From Fictibacillus nanhaiensis (lineage in GTDB: Bacteria > Bacillota > Bacilli > Bacillales > Fictibacillaceae), in contig NZ_JAHVJO010000001.1 in NCBI RefSeq assembly GCF_019801215.1, positions 1,426,001 through 1,490,000 of the forward strand: a DNA stretch of 64,000 bases, given 5' to 3'. The notes beneath the pieces are model-generated. The model worked only from the letters and a program-made list of their open reading frames with translations. It ran no database searches and was not told the origin of the DNA. A program made the position numbers and the translations under genes. Positions 1 to 9,268 of the stretch are shown here, piece by piece (the stretch's first letter is position 1; every line of letters begins with the position of its first letter).

Positions 1-1784
1 TTTTCTACATCATCAAAGTATGATTTGGCTGTTCCTCCAGGTGCATGCATCACCTGCCAAAATCCTTGCTGAACTCTCTCAATATATTCATCTTCTACAT
101 CGATTCTATTCAGTATCTCAGGTTCAAAGCGTGTTAAAAGCTTCCCTGTATTTTCACCATCCGTAGTCGGTTCTCGTATTTCTTTAACAAGTTGCGGCTT
201 GACTCGGTAGCCGCCGTTAGCAATAGTGGATACATATTGCACCATTTGAATGGTCGTATAGGTATCAAACTGACCGATGCCTAAGTCAAAAAGAGTACCT
301 AATTCGCCTTCAGGGGGTATCCCTCGATATCCGGTCGCTTCGTTCGGAAAATCGATTCCAGTTTCAACACCAAGACCAAATTGGCTGTACATGTAGCGAG
401 CTTCTTCATACGTTTTCGTATAATGCTCAGGTCCAATCATTTGATCCATAATATGAAACATGTATACGTTTGAAGACATTCTGAGTGCATCTAAATCGTT
501 TATATTTCCCATATTTTTCCACGAAGATTTATTCATCCCGTATTTCGTATAGGTAGTATCAAAAAAGGTATCTCCTTTTTTAATTAACCCTTTATGAAGA
601 CCTGATAAGACGGTCGCTCCCTTTACAGTCGATCCCATTTCATAAGAGTTAAACAATGCACCATACGAATCGTTAATGAACTTCCCTTTTTCATATTTTT
701 TACCCGCAATACCTCGAATGGCACCTGTATTTGGATTCATCATTACGATATATGCGGATTTTAGCAAGTCATTCCCGGGTAAAGGTTTCGCCTTTAAAAT
801 TTCTTCTTCTAGAATTTGTTCCAATTTGAATTGGAGTTCCATGTCTAGCGTAAGAACAATATCTTTTCCGCGTTGTCCGGGAATCGTTCTCGGCTCACCA
901 ATAGTAGCTCCTGTTTTAGGGTTCGTTAAATAGACAGATTTCTCTTTTGTTCCTCTTAACACTTCTTGGTATTGAAGTTCCAGACCACTGATACCTACTT
1001 GGTCACTTCTGTCATAACTTCTGCTCAGGTAATAATCCATTTTGCTTTTAGGTATCTGCTTTACCTGGCCAAAAATAGTGGATTCACCATAAGGATAGAT
1101 TCTCTCCGAATCTGCCATAATATCAATCCCAGGGAGATCAGCTAAGTTTTCAGAAATAATGGATACTTCTTCGTTGGTCAAATTCGTTTTTATGCGCTGA
1201 GCAGAATACGCGTAGCCTGTCTCCATCGCCCGTTTGTATGCCAAAATTTTCAAATCTTCACTAGTTAAACGGTTGATTTCCTCTTCTGAGATTTTATTTA
1301 CAAGCGCTTTGTATTGTTCTTTATCACTTAATTTTTTCTCTTTCTTGCTTAACCGTTCTTCCATTAATTCTTTTATATCATGCTTAGCGATAAAATAATC
1401 TTTTTTGTCTCGCTCTGTTATCTTTTTCTCCTGATCTTCTGTAACACCTAGTCTTTTCGACAGCCATGTAGCAATTCGCATCGTGTCTTCTGTTTTCGTA
1501 TCTACCGTTTTGGTGTAGGTTAAAGAAAAGAATGGTTTATTCCCTACAACTTCTCGAAAGTTACTGTCCAAAAGCTTTCCTCGAGGCGCTTCTTTTCTCG
1601 CGATCACTTCTTCGACTGCTTCAGATTCAAGCCGCTTTTCTTCACCGTTCACAATTTGAAGAACACCAAGTCTTAAAATGAGGATAGAAAATAGAAAAAA
1701 GACGACCAGAAATAAGACATTTAAACGAAAGGGTACTTGTGCTTTTTTCTTCTTTTTTTCTGGATCCGCTTTCGTTACCATCAT
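1..1784 (-). CDS. Class B penicillin-binding protein (transpeptidase), C-terminus cut by window edge
   Basis: Cross-links peptidoglycan stem peptides at the outer face of the membrane. The frame is open from ATG at 1784 to the window edge (about 594 codons). Seen: a lysine-rich cytoplasmic start, one membrane segment at about residues 22-42, a dimerisation/pedestal region, then the transpeptidase domain with the active-site motif GSTVK (Ser385, Lys388) and SSN (437-439). The KTG motif would lie just outside the window; the sequence leading up to it (PGGTAKSYF) is present. The architecture matches the PbpA/PbpH/PBP2 elongation type of Bacillus. AAAGGAGCGGA precedes the ATG; a second ATG follows directly at 1781. 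Assignment to elongation rather than another class B enzyme is inference. Confidence 0.9.
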   Translation of the reverse strand, partial: MMVTKADPEKKKKKAQVPFRLNVLFLVVFFLFSILILRLGVLQIVNGEEKRLESEAVEEVIARKEAPRGKLLDSNFREVVGNKPFFSLTYTKTVDTKTEDTMRIATWLSKRLGVTEDQEKKITERDKKDYFIAKHDIKELMEERLSKKEKKLSDKEQYKALVNKISEEEINRLTSEDLKILAYKRAMETGYAYSAQRIKTNLTNEEVSIISENLADLPGIDIMADSERIYPYGESTIFGQVKQIPKSKMDYYLSRSYDRSDQVGISGLELQYQEVLRGTKEKSVYLTNPKTGATIGEPRTIPGQRGKDIVLTLDMELQFKLEQILEEEILKAKPLPGNDLLKSAYIVMMNPNTGAIRGIAGKKYEKGKFINDSYGALFNSYEMGSTVKGATVLSGLHKGLIKKGDTFFDTTYTKYGMNKSSWKNMGNINDLDALRMSSNVYMFHIMDQMIGPEHYTKTYEEARYMYSQFGLGVETGIDFPNEATGYRGIPPEGELGTLFDLGIGQFDTYTTIQMVQYVSTIANGGYRVKPQLVKEIREPTTDGENTGKLLTRFEPEILNRIDVEDEYIERVQQGFWQVMHAPGGTAKSYFDDVE

Positions 1785-1883
1785 TCCGCTCCTTTTGGAA
1801 AATTTCCCGTTAATTTTACAATTATATTACAAAAGCATCTATCTATAGATTACTAGATGTTGGGGTGAATTCCAACATATTCA

Positions 1884-1916
1884 TGAAAAAAACCTTATCT
1901 TTTTTTGATAAGGTTT
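1884..1916 (-). terminator. Rho-independent terminator of the EAL gene
   Basis: Perfect 9-bp stem AACCTTATC / GATAAGGTT with a 7-nt loop, followed on the minus strand by a run of T. It lies 9 bp after the stop of the EAL gene. Confidence 0.85.
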
Positions 1917-1924
1917 TGAACAGC

Positions 1925-2980
1925 TTAATTGGAGGTTGTATTAAGCTTCTCTGTTGGAACAGGTCTGCCAAAATAATAGCCCTGTGCAAGCTGAACACCA
2001 CATTGTAATACAATCTGAACCTCTTCTTTTCTTTCAATTCCTTCTGCTAATACAATGGCACCCATTTCTTTTGCGATGTCTACAATCTGCCTGATCATAT
2101 GCTGTTTAGCGTGGTCTTCATCACAGAGTGAAACAATTTCACGGTCAATTTTTACATAATCAGGCTGAAGTTCTTTCAGTAGAGAGAGTGTGGCATGACC
2201 TGCTCCTAGATCATCAAGTGCTACTTTCATCCCCTGCTCTTGATACGCTTTAAAAATACTTTTTAAATGCTTGATATCGTTGATTTCCTCCGTCTCAACT
2301 ACTTCAAACACCAAATCCTTTGGATCAACCCCAGCATCTGCTGCTGCTTTAAATGTTGTTGCTAAACAATGATTAGGGTCATAGATGGACGAAGGGACGA
2401 AATTAATAAATCGCTTTACACCAAGTGGAACTGAACTTGCGCTATTTTGAATAGAAGCAATTCGGGCACGTGCATCCAAATGGGCTTGCATCCCAGCTCT
2501 TTCAGCCATTTGAAATAACTCATAAGGACGAAAAGACGGACCATGATCTACAGGGCGCAGCAGAAATTCGTATCCATAAATGTTGTTGGTTTTTAAGTCT
2601 ATTATGGGCTGTGAATAGGTTGTAAACAGTTGCTCTTCAATAACGTGATACAGTTCAACATGCTTAATCCGTTCGTACACATGCAAAAAAGGAATCCACT
2701 TCCGAAAAACGGTAGGTTCTTCTGAAGATTTTGCTAACGTGCAAAAGAACGAATGAAGCGCATTCAAATTAAATGTTCCTTGAAGGTCTTCACATATTGT
2801 TTGAAGTGTGGAAAAGCTTTCATAAGAAAAGCTTGCAACTTCCTCTTTATGAGAGATCGGGAAAGAATATGATTTCCATAATTGCAGTAAACTTTGCTGA
2901 AGGACAGGGTGATCCTAGCGAATGTGTAAAACACCTTCGCTAGGAAAATGACCTGCTGGCTGACATTGAGAACAAGACAT
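1925..2980 (-). pseudogene. EAL-domain c-di-GMP phosphodiesterase interrupted by an in-frame amber codon
   Basis: Full frame of 351 codons starting at ATG 2980, which has a strong GGAGG ribosome site 9 nt upstream. Codon 22 is TAG (2915-2917); reading continues in the same frame without any other stop. N-terminus MSCSQCQPAGH carries a CxxC pair. After the stop the EAL domain is intact: EFLLR in the EAL position, INFVP, EVVETEE, DDLGAGHA, YVKID, AEGIERKEE and QGYYFGRP, so the metal-binding and catalytic residues expected for c-di-GMP hydrolysis are there. A TTG at 2767 with a weak AAGGA in front could start a 280-residue product with the whole EAL domain. Either a recent nonsense mutation, a sequencing error, or re-initiation. 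No membrane segment seen, so cytoplasmic. Confidence 0.8.
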
Positions 2981-3078
2981 ATAAAAAAACCTCCAAAAAA
3001 AAGAATTGCAAACTTTTGTAAAATTTGCTATTTTATTATTCTGCGCTTAAAAAAAGAAAACACCAAAAGGGGGACTTT

Positions 3079-3858
3079 ATGGTTTATTGGATTCTTTTAC
3101 AAAAAAGCTTTCTGCGCAACATGCAGTATAAGATTGCACACCTTATCAATAACGCTGCAAGTGCGATCTTTGGTTTTGTGTTTATTGCTATCTGGGTTGG
3201 TGTGCTCGAAGGGAAAGATCAGAACAGTCCCTACAACGTGATGGAAATGACCTATTACATAGCTGCGGTTCAGTGTATTCTTTGGATATCCGGTTTTTTA
3301 ACGGCTGGCCTTAATATTCAAAATGGCGTCCGAAACGGAGCCATCTCACTAGAACTTGTCAGACCCACAAATTTTTTTCTGTACGTTACCTCTCAAGAAG
3401 CCGGCAGACTCATTTATAATTTCTTCTTTCGTACAATTCCAATCGGACTTGTATTTGCATTAACTGTTGGTTTTTATGTACCTCAAAAAGGGACGACTTA
3501 TCTTTTCTTATGTATTTCAATCTTTCTCGCTATTATTATATCCATAAATTTACACTATTTGGTAGGAATAAGTGCTTGTTGGACAACAGAAATTGATTGG
3601 GCTCACTTCGTTAATTTCACGTTACTCGTTGCTCTAGGAGGACAGTTCGTACCTATCGATTTTCTTCCCGCACCTTTATCAACGCTCACTCAATACTTGC
3701 CTTTTGCAGGAGCCATCTATTACCCAGTGATGATTTTGCTAGAAAAAATCTCATATGATGTCATTTTGCTTCAGCTATTGTGGGCAGTCGTCTTAACGTT
3801 GTTCAACTTATGGTTAACAGAAAAAGCACGTCAAAAACTTGAGATTCAAGGAGGGTAA
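3079..3858 (+). CDS. ABC-2 type exporter permease, subunit 1
   Basis: Integral membrane permease of about 259 residues with about six hydrophobic segments, of the COG4587/COG3694-type permeases. Start ATG at 3079 follows AAGGGGG; longer upstream readings lack a ribosome site. First gene of a three-gene operon: the next permease begins 3 nt after the stop and the ATPase follows 13 nt after that. Two different permeases plus one ATPase is the usual composition of this exporter class (daunorubicin/YbhF-like). Substrate cannot be told from the sequence. Confidence 0.85.
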   Translation: MVYWILLQKSFLRNMQYKIAHLINNAASAIFGFVFIAIWVGVLEGKDQNSPYNVMEMTYYIAAVQCILWISGFLTAGLNIQNGVRNGAISLELVRPTNFFLYVTSQEAGRLIYNFFFRTIPIGLVFALTVGFYVPQKGTTYLFLCISIFLAIIISINLHYLVGISACWTTEIDWAHFVNFTLLVALGGQFVPIDFLPAPLSTLTQYLPFAGAIYYPVMILLEKISYDVILLQLLWAVVLTLFNLWLTEKARQKLEIQGG

Positions 3859-3861
3859 GTG

Positions 3862-4647
3862 ATGCACCTTTATCTCAAACTATTATCTGGAAGCCTGCGT
3901 TCTCGTATGCAATACAAAATGAATTTTCTAATTTCCTCCCTATCATATGCCTTGATTATGGCTGTAGATTTTATTCTGCTCGCGGCTATCTTACAGCGTT
4001 TTGATGATGTAAAAGGCTGGAATCTTTATGAAGTAGGCTTGCTTTACGGCATCTCATCCGTAGCTATCACGCTGTACAGAGTGTTTGGTGTTGAGATTCA
4101 TAATTTTGAGCGTTACATGGTTGAAGGAGAGTTTGATAGTCTATTAATTCGTCCTGTTTCACCACTTTCGCTTCTGTTAACCAAAAATCTGGATCTTTCC
4201 AGGATTGGCGGAACGCTTCAAGGTGTTATTATCTTGATTATTTCTATTATCGGACTACATGAAAAAAGTGTTGATACGTTTTTTCTCATTTTGTACTTGC
4301 CGGTCTCCATACTCTCTGGCGTCGTTATTTGTTTTTCACTTGGATTGTTGACAGCAACCATTGCCTTTTGGACACAGCGTATTAAAGATTTTCAGACCTT
4401 CACTCTTTATGCACCCTTTAATGCCGCAAACTATCCGATGAACATATACCCGGGATGGTTGAAGCTTATTTTTTTCACGGTTATTCCCGTTGGCTTTATG
4501 AACTACACACCAGTGCTTTTTCTATTAAATAAAGGCGGAGACTTGTGGAATCTCCTGTTGCCGCCGGCAGTTGCATTCGTTTTCCTTTTTATCGCCTACC
4601 GATTTTGGCAATTTGGAATTCGACATTATCACAGCACAGGGAGTTAA
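3862..4647 (+). CDS. ABC-2 type exporter permease, subunit 2
   Basis: Second hydrophobic permease (261 residues, about six membrane segments), pairing with the first to form the channel. AAGGAGGG ends 6 nt before ATG 3862; a GTG at 3859 is only 3 nt from it and is less likely. N-terminus (YLKLLSGSLRSRMQYKMNF) resembles the start of subunit 1 (MQYKIAHLINN), consistent with the two permeases being diverged paralogues. Stop is 13 nt before the ATPase start. Confidence 0.85.
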   Translation: MHLYLKLLSGSLRSRMQYKMNFLISSLSYALIMAVDFILLAAILQRFDDVKGWNLYEVGLLYGISSVAITLYRVFGVEIHNFERYMVEGEFDSLLIRPVSPLSLLLTKNLDLSRIGGTLQGVIILIISIIGLHEKSVDTFFLILYLPVSILSGVVICFSLGLLTATIAFWTQRIKDFQTFTLYAPFNAANYPMNIYPGWLKLIFFTVIPVGFMNYTPVLFLLNKGGDLWNLLLPPAVAFVFLFIAYRFWQFGIRHYHSTGS

Positions 4648-4660
4648 GGAGGTTATGAGT

Positions 4661-5629
4661 ATGATCGTAGCAGATCACTTAAATAAACATTTTAAAATCT
4701 ATGAAACAAAAAAGGGATTGATGGGGTCGATGACTTCTCTTTTCTCTGCAAAACACCAAGTTGTTAAAGCCGTAAACGAGATTTCATTCAAGATTGAAGA
4801 AGGCGAATTTGTAGGATATATCGGACCAAACGGTGCTGGTAAATCAACAACAATAAAAATGCTATCAGGCATTCTTCATCCCACCGCCGGTTACGTTGAA
4901 GTTGGTGGAGTGAGTCCTCAAAAAAGAAGAAAAGAAGTGGCGAAGAAGATCGGTATCGTGTTTGGGCAGCGCACTCAGTTATGGTGGGATCTTCCCTTAA
5001 GAGATTCGTTCGACATCCTTAAAGAGATGTATAAAGTGCCTGATGCGAAATATCAGCACTTTCTAAAGCTGTATGATGATATGCTTCAGATCGGCAATTT
5101 TATGAACACGCCGGTTCGTAAGCTTTCTCTTGGTCAGCGGATGCGTGGCGACTTAGCTGCAGCTATGATTCATGATCCTGATGTCTTATTTCTCGATGAG
5201 CCTACCATTGGACTTGATGTGAACGCAAAAACAAGCATTCGATCTTTCTTAAAGGAAATGAATGAAAAGGAAAAGAAGACCATTCTTTTAACCACACATG
5301 ATATGGATGATATTGAACAGCTGTGCAGCCGTGTTATTGTCATCAACCACGGTCAAATTGTTCTTGATGGTACACTTACTGAGTTAAGGAAGAATATTGG
5401 ACTGCCAAGTGTCATGGAAGTACAATATCGAACAAAGCCAGAGATAGGTGATATGGTGATGGACGGAATTGAAAAGATGAGATGGGAAGAGGAAAAACTA
5501 GTTCTTCAGTACGACCGTTCCGTTCTTTCCTCCCCTTCCCTTTTGCAGGAAGTGACGAAGTGGGGTGAACCTATTGATATTCAGATGAAAGAACCTGATA
5601 TCGAGGAAGTAATCCGTAAAATTTATTAA
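4661..5629 (+). CDS. ABC transporter ATP-binding protein of the exporter
   Basis: Cytoplasmic ATPase, 322 residues, powering the two preceding permeases. Walker A GPNGAGKST, a Q-loop followed by the WWDLPLRDSF region, signature LSLGQRMR, Walker B VLFLDEPTIGLD and switch His in TTHDMDD are all visible. The WWDLP stretch after the Q-loop is typical of the COG4586 group. Start chosen at ATG 4661, 8 nt behind AAGGAGG; ATG 4655 is only 2 nt away from it. C-terminal 90 residues after the D-loop are a family-specific extension. Confidence 0.93.
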   Translation: MIVADHLNKHFKIYETKKGLMGSMTSLFSAKHQVVKAVNEISFKIEEGEFVGYIGPNGAGKSTTIKMLSGILHPTAGYVEVGGVSPQKRRKEVAKKIGIVFGQRTQLWWDLPLRDSFDILKEMYKVPDAKYQHFLKLYDDMLQIGNFMNTPVRKLSLGQRMRGDLAAAMIHDPDVLFLDEPTIGLDVNAKTSIRSFLKEMNEKEKKTILLTTHDMDDIEQLCSRVIVINHGQIVLDGTLTELRKNIGLPSVMEVQYRTKPEIGDMVMDGIEKMRWEEEKLVLQYDRSVLSSPSLLQEVTKWGEPIDIQMKEPDIEEVIRKIY

Positions 5630-5638
5630 AATAGAGAG

Positions 5639-5685
5639 CAGCTGGTAACCGAATGTATCGTTACATTCGGAACCAGCTTTTTTTT
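5639..5685 (+). terminator. Terminator of the ABC exporter operon
   Basis: Long hairpin 5641-5677 (GCTGGT..CCGAATGT paired with ACATTCGG..ACCAGC) followed by eight T. It also separates the operon from the convergent lipase gene. Confidence 0.9.
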
Positions 5686-5706
5686 CGAACAAAATCTCTA
5701 TCCCTA

Positions 5707-6564
5707 TTAATTTGCGAGCCAGTTTCTTAAGCTTTCTAGCTGATTCATTGCGTCTTTTCTCCCTTGTTCGTAAAGAAGACCTAATCTGCCAGAATCACGT
5801 TCTACTCGTTTTACTTTCATTTTTTCTAATGGACGAAGAACAAACAGATTGCCTTTTTTCTCTTCTTCTTCAATATAGTCCAATGTTTCGTTGTACTTGA
5901 TATAGCGAGCTTTTAAGCTTTCATCGAGTCCGCTGTATTCGGGGTAAAACCGTTTCGTTACCCATGTGAGTTTTGGTTTCTTTTTGCGGTATCCCCTATT
6001 TTGGGTCAGTACGACAACTCCTTTAGAAACACCGTCTATTAATGCTTTTTGAATAGGAATAGGGTCCGCGATGCCCCCGTCCATTACATGTTTGCCTGCT
6101 AGTTCAATCATTGGCGCAATAAACGGAATGGAAGCAGATGCACGCAACACTGTAGAAATATCCTTTTCTTCATAATCCTCTCTGCTCAAATAGACGGGAT
6201 CTCCTGTCTTACAATCCGTTACAACAACAACAAATCTTTCTTGAGACTGTTTGAATGCTTGATAATCAAAGGGTACAAGACGGTTTGGGAGCTCATCAAA
6301 TATAAAGTCCATTCCAAATAGCCCTTTTTTCTTAAATAACCAGTTTCTATACGAAATATATTCTGGGTGTGAGCAATAATCCAAATTTACTGTACGATTC
6401 CTGCCTAGCTGTCTTGATAAATATGACGCAGCATTACAAGCTCCAGCAGATGCACCAATTACATATGGAAAATAAAGTTCATTCTCCATAAATACATCAA
6501 GTACTCCAGCTGTGTATACACCACGCATACCCCCACCTTCAAGGATTAATCCGGAGTTTTCCAT
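5707..6564 (-). CDS. Patatin-like phospholipase/acyl hydrolase
   Basis: Cytoplasmic serine acyl hydrolase (285 residues) of the YjjU/RssA-like group. Oxyanion-hole glycine stretch LILEGGGMRG at the N-terminus, nucleophile elbow GASAG, and catalytic DGG (HVMDGGIADP) give the Ser-Asp dyad. No signal peptide. Start ATG 6564 gives the family-typical beginning MENSGLILEGGG; AGGTGG lies 10 nt upstream. The natural substrate is unknown. Convergent with the ABC exporter operon, from which it is separated by a strong hairpin. Confidence 0.9.
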   Translation of the reverse strand: MENSGLILEGGGMRGVYTAGVLDVFMENELYFPYVIGASAGACNAASYLSRQLGRNRTVNLDYCSHPEYISYRNWLFKKKGLFGMDFIFDELPNRLVPFDYQAFKQSQERFVVVVTDCKTGDPVYLSREDYEEKDISTVLRASASIPFIAPMIELAGKHVMDGGIADPIPIQKALIDGVSKGVVVLTQNRGYRKKKPKLTWVTKRFYPEYSGLDESLKARYIKYNETLDYIEEEEKKGNLFVLRPLEKMKVKRVERDSGRLGLLYEQGRKDAMNQLESLRNWLAN

Positions 6565-6856
6565 AACCCTTCCACCACCTATCGTTAACAAGCCTCACTA
6601 TTTATGTTCTCCATTATAGAGAACTTTCTACTTAAAAATCCAGTGAAGTCTCTAATAGATACTCTTTTCAAAAAAATGTTACTATTGATGATTTTTTCTT
6701 CTCTTCTTTGACGATAGACTTCTAATCCAAAGGATAAGGAGACACCGCCTACCCCTACTTCACTGAAAGCAAGCATTTGTAACTCTCAACCACCTTCAAC
6801 CAATGAATGCGGTTGATTGAAGTGTAAGGTGCGAGACTCCTGTGGGATCAGTGGGA

Positions 6857-6980
6857 CTAGAGAAAAGTTGAAGTGGCTCGTTCAGCCCCGACAAGCAAAA
6901 GGGAAATGGGCTAATAAGGCGCTTTTTGCCTTTTTGCCTTTTTACCTTTTGACCTAGAGGGGCTAGCCACTGTAACTAGA
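6857..6980. mobile_element. MITE-like insert within repeat unit 1
   Basis: A 124-bp stretch splits the repeat between GTGGGA and CAGGTGAG. Its ends are CTAGA and CTAGA, followed inwards by imperfect inverted repeats (AGTTGAAGTGGCT..AGCCCC against GGGGCTAGCCACTGTAACT). Non-coding, with a run of about 8-bp units GCCTTTTT in the middle. Terminal inverted repeats plus lack of coding capacity suggest a miniature element; no transposase is nearby. Confidence 0.5.
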
Positions 6981-7134
6981 CAGGTGAGACCCCTAATGAC
7001 CCAAAGGGTAAGGAGGCTCACCGCCCACCCCACGGAAAGCGAGCATCTGTAAAGGAAATCAACCTCTTTCAAAATCACCCATGATTGCGGTTGATTGAAG
7101 TGCAAGGTGCGAGACTCCTGTGGGATCAGTGGGA

Positions 7135-7265
7135 CTAGAGAAAAGTTGAAGTGGCTCGTTCAGCCCCGACAAGCAAAAGGGAAATGGGCTAATAAGGCGC
7201 ATTTGCCTTTTTGCCTTTTTGCCTTTTGACCTTTTGACCTAGAGGGGCTAGCCACTGTAACTAGA
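7135..7265. mobile_element. MITE-like insert within repeat unit 2
   Basis: Same insert at the identical place in the second repeat unit, 131 bp. It differs from the first mainly in the number of GCCTTTTT-like units (7 bp longer), so the composite was probably duplicated as a whole and the short run then slipped. Confidence 0.5.
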
Positions 7266-7385
7266 CAGGTGAGACTCCTAATGACCCAAAGGATAAGAAG
7301 GCACCGCCCACCCCACGGAAAGCGAGCAACTGTAAAGTAAATCAACCTCTTTCAAGGTCACCAATGATTGCCGGAACAACCCTAA

Positions 7386-7419
7386 TAAAAAATCCGCCTT
7401 CTACGTTCTGAAGACGGAC
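7386..7419 (-). terminator. Terminator of the amidase gene
   Basis: Stem TCCGtCTTC / GAAGgCGGA (minus strand, one G-T style mismatch) followed by ATTTTTT, just after the amidase stop. Confidence 0.8.
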
Positions 7420-7425
7420 CTTACC

Positions 7426-9078
7426 TTATTGAAAATATTTCGCTAAACCGTTTGTTATGCCTGTTGCCGCTTTTGATTGAAAAGCATTACTTCTTACTGT
7501 CATTTCATCAAACGGATTAGAGAGAAACCCTAACTCTACTAATACGGCTGGCTGCTTATTCTCTCGCAGAACGTGAAAGTTTCCAAATCTCACATTTCCA
7601 CCTGAAAGTCCTGTGTTTGCATGTACGAGACCAGAATGGACAGCCTCTGCAAGTTTAGTATCTTTTTGGCCGTAATAAAAAGTGAGAAGCCCTGAAGCTC
7701 TTGAATCATGTGCCGAATTATAATGCAGGCTAATAAAGGCATCTGCAAAATGGTAATGACTTATCTCTACGCGTTTGTTCAGAGATACGTAAGTGCTGTC
7801 GCTTCGCGTTAAAATGACAACAGCACCTGCTTTGCTCAGCTCAGTTGCAACTAATCTTGCACTCATCAAAGTTAAGTCCGATTCATGTGTTCCATGAGCT
7901 TTTCCAAGTGCACCAGGATCATGTCCCCCATGACCAGGATCGATTACGATGCGTTTCCCTTTAAGTCCTGCAGTAGTTGGTTTCGGTGCAGATGTTCCAG
8001 GATTGGATGGATTCTTGCTTGACCCTGTTTGTTGGATAGCGACCAGCCACCCTGCAATCCAAGCGCTGTTACCGTTTGACAGTTTCAGCTGTACCCAATC
8101 ATTTTTGGATTGAACGTAGACGTACTCATCCCCCTGATTGGCTTTCCCAACAATAAGATAAGACGTCGAAGGACCTTGACGAATATTTACCCCGTCAGCC
8201 ATAACCACTACTTTTTTTAATACAGAGGCAGGAGGAGGAGCGGGTGGCTTAGTCTCCGAATTAGTTGGTATTTTAACGGGTGATGTTCCATTTTGAACAG
8301 AAACGTATTTGCTGGATACCCATCCTTTTTTACCGTCAGTTGTTTGGACCGATGACCAGCCGTTTACTTCACTTAGTATTTGAACAGCTGTCCCACTTTT
8401 AAATGAACCGATGATTGGAGCGTTTAGATGGCCAGATGACCTGAAGTTTAAATAATTCGCTGTAACAGTTCCCCATTTCCCCTGTTTTGCTGGGGTGTTG
8501 TTCTCATTTTTCTTGTCGGGATTTTGAGGGGTTTCTGGAATCTTTAAGTTTGTGGATTGGTCCAATAAATAAGCGTTACTTACCCACCCAGTCATTTTTC
8601 CATATGTTATGGAAGACCATTTTCCTTCTTGTTTGAGAACAGCAACTATCGTTCCATTTTTTAGAGCTCCTACAATAGCTTGGTCGGTGGCTGGTCCTTT
8701 TCTAACATTTAGTGAGGTTGCAGTAACTTTCGCTTGTTTAACGACTCTTGTTTTTGGCTCTTCTTTTTTAGGCGATGAACCAGTAGCTGGTGAAGTGGAG
8801 TTCATTTTTAAAAACTCTGTACTTGCCCATGCTTTTTTGCCATTGAAAGAAATCTGAGACCAGCCTTTTTCTGTTTTAAAAACGGTGACGGTTTCACCAT
8901 TTTTAAGAGAGCCGACTTTCTTGCTTGAAAGACTTGGTTGTTCTCGTACATTCAAGCTTGTTGCGTTAACAGTGGCTTTGTTCTGAGCAGATGCAGGAAA
9001 AGCCTGAACCGTTGATAGAAGAAGGATCAAACAAAATATTAGATTTACACGCTTTAGATTTACTTTCAACCGTTTCAA
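7426..9078 (-). CDS. N-acetylmuramoyl-L-alanine amidase with four SH3b domains
   Basis: Secreted cell-wall hydrolase of 550 residues cutting the bond between MurNAc and L-alanine. Signal peptide 1-31 (hydrophobic core then FPASAQ). Four bacterial SH3 domains at roughly 33-92, 113-172, 200-258 and 290-347, each with an LNVR/LNFR/VNIR motif, bind the wall. Amidase_3 catalytic domain about 373-548: zinc ligands in DPGHGG, HESDL and SLHYNSA, catalytic Glu in LVELGFLSN. Linkers are Pro/Lys/Ser/Thr-rich. Comparable to Bacillus LytC/CwlC-type autolysins but with SH3b instead of CwlB or SPOR repeats. Monocistronic, with its own terminator. Confidence 0.95.
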   Translation of the reverse strand: MKRLKVNLKRVNLIFCLILLLSTVQAFPASAQNKATVNATSLNVREQPSLSSKKVGSLKNGETVTVFKTEKGWSQISFNGKKAWASTEFLKMNSTSPATGSSPKKEEPKTRVVKQAKVTATSLNVRKGPATDQAIVGALKNGTIVAVLKQEGKWSSITYGKMTGWVSNAYLLDQSTNLKIPETPQNPDKKNENNTPAKQGKWGTVTANYLNFRSSGHLNAPIIGSFKSGTAVQILSEVNGWSSVQTTDGKKGWVSSKYVSVQNGTSPVKIPTNSETKPPAPPPASVLKKVVVMADGVNIRQGPSTSYLIVGKANQGDEYVYVQSKNDWVQLKLSNGNSAWIAGWLVAIQQTGSSKNPSNPGTSAPKPTTAGLKGKRIVIDPGHGGHDPGALGKAHGTHESDLTLMSARLVATELSKAGAVVILTRSDSTYVSLNKRVEISHYHFADAFISLHYNSAHDSRASGLLTFYYGQKDTKLAEAVHSGLVHANTGLSGGNVRFGNFHVLRENKQPAVLVELGFLSNPFDEMTVRSNAFQSKAATGITNGLAKYFQ

Positions 9079-9227
9079 CTCCTGTTTAGACGTCTTTTCT
9101 AGCTGTAAATCTTATATCGTCACACCTTGACCTTTTATACATCTTTTTTTCGCGTAATTCCGACATATTCCTTCTACAAATATTCCAAAAATTCAAGTTT
9201 TTTCAATTTTTTCAGTGTAAAGTGACA

Positions 9228-9258
9228 ACAAAAAAACCTCTGCTGCTAAGCAAAGGTT
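9228..9258 (-). terminator. Terminator of the HAD phosphatase gene
   Basis: Stem AACCTTTGC / GCAGAGGTT (minus strand) followed by a T run, 10 bp after the stop. Confidence 0.85.
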
Positions 9259-9268
9259 TGTAAAACGC

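Larger units (their letters stand above)
6726..7370. repeat. Tandem intergenic repeat, 278-bp period, about 2.3 copies
   Basis: Two nearly identical units begin at 6809 and 7087 (GCGGTTGATTGAAG...), preceded at about 6726-6808 by a degraded copy of only the 3' part (CCAAAGGATAAGGAG ... GAAAGCAAGCAT). Outer parts contain GCGAGACTCCTGTGGGATC and CACCGCCCACCCCACGGAAA, which I recognise as belonging to an intergenic repeat widespread in Bacillaceae; in that form the two parts normally abut, whereas here each copy is split by an insert (listed separately). Short frames inside are repeat artefacts. The 860 bp between the lipase and the amidase hold nothing else that I can identify. Confidence 0.85.

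Noticed and set aside
676-933. 85-codon plus-strand frame
   Set aside because: Antisense shadow of the penicillin-binding protein transpeptidase domain.
6911-7345. Two similar minus-strand frames of about 61-64 codons in the tandem repeat
   Set aside because: They arise from the repeat itself, lack ribosome sites, and their shared peptide is only the translation of the repeated DNA.
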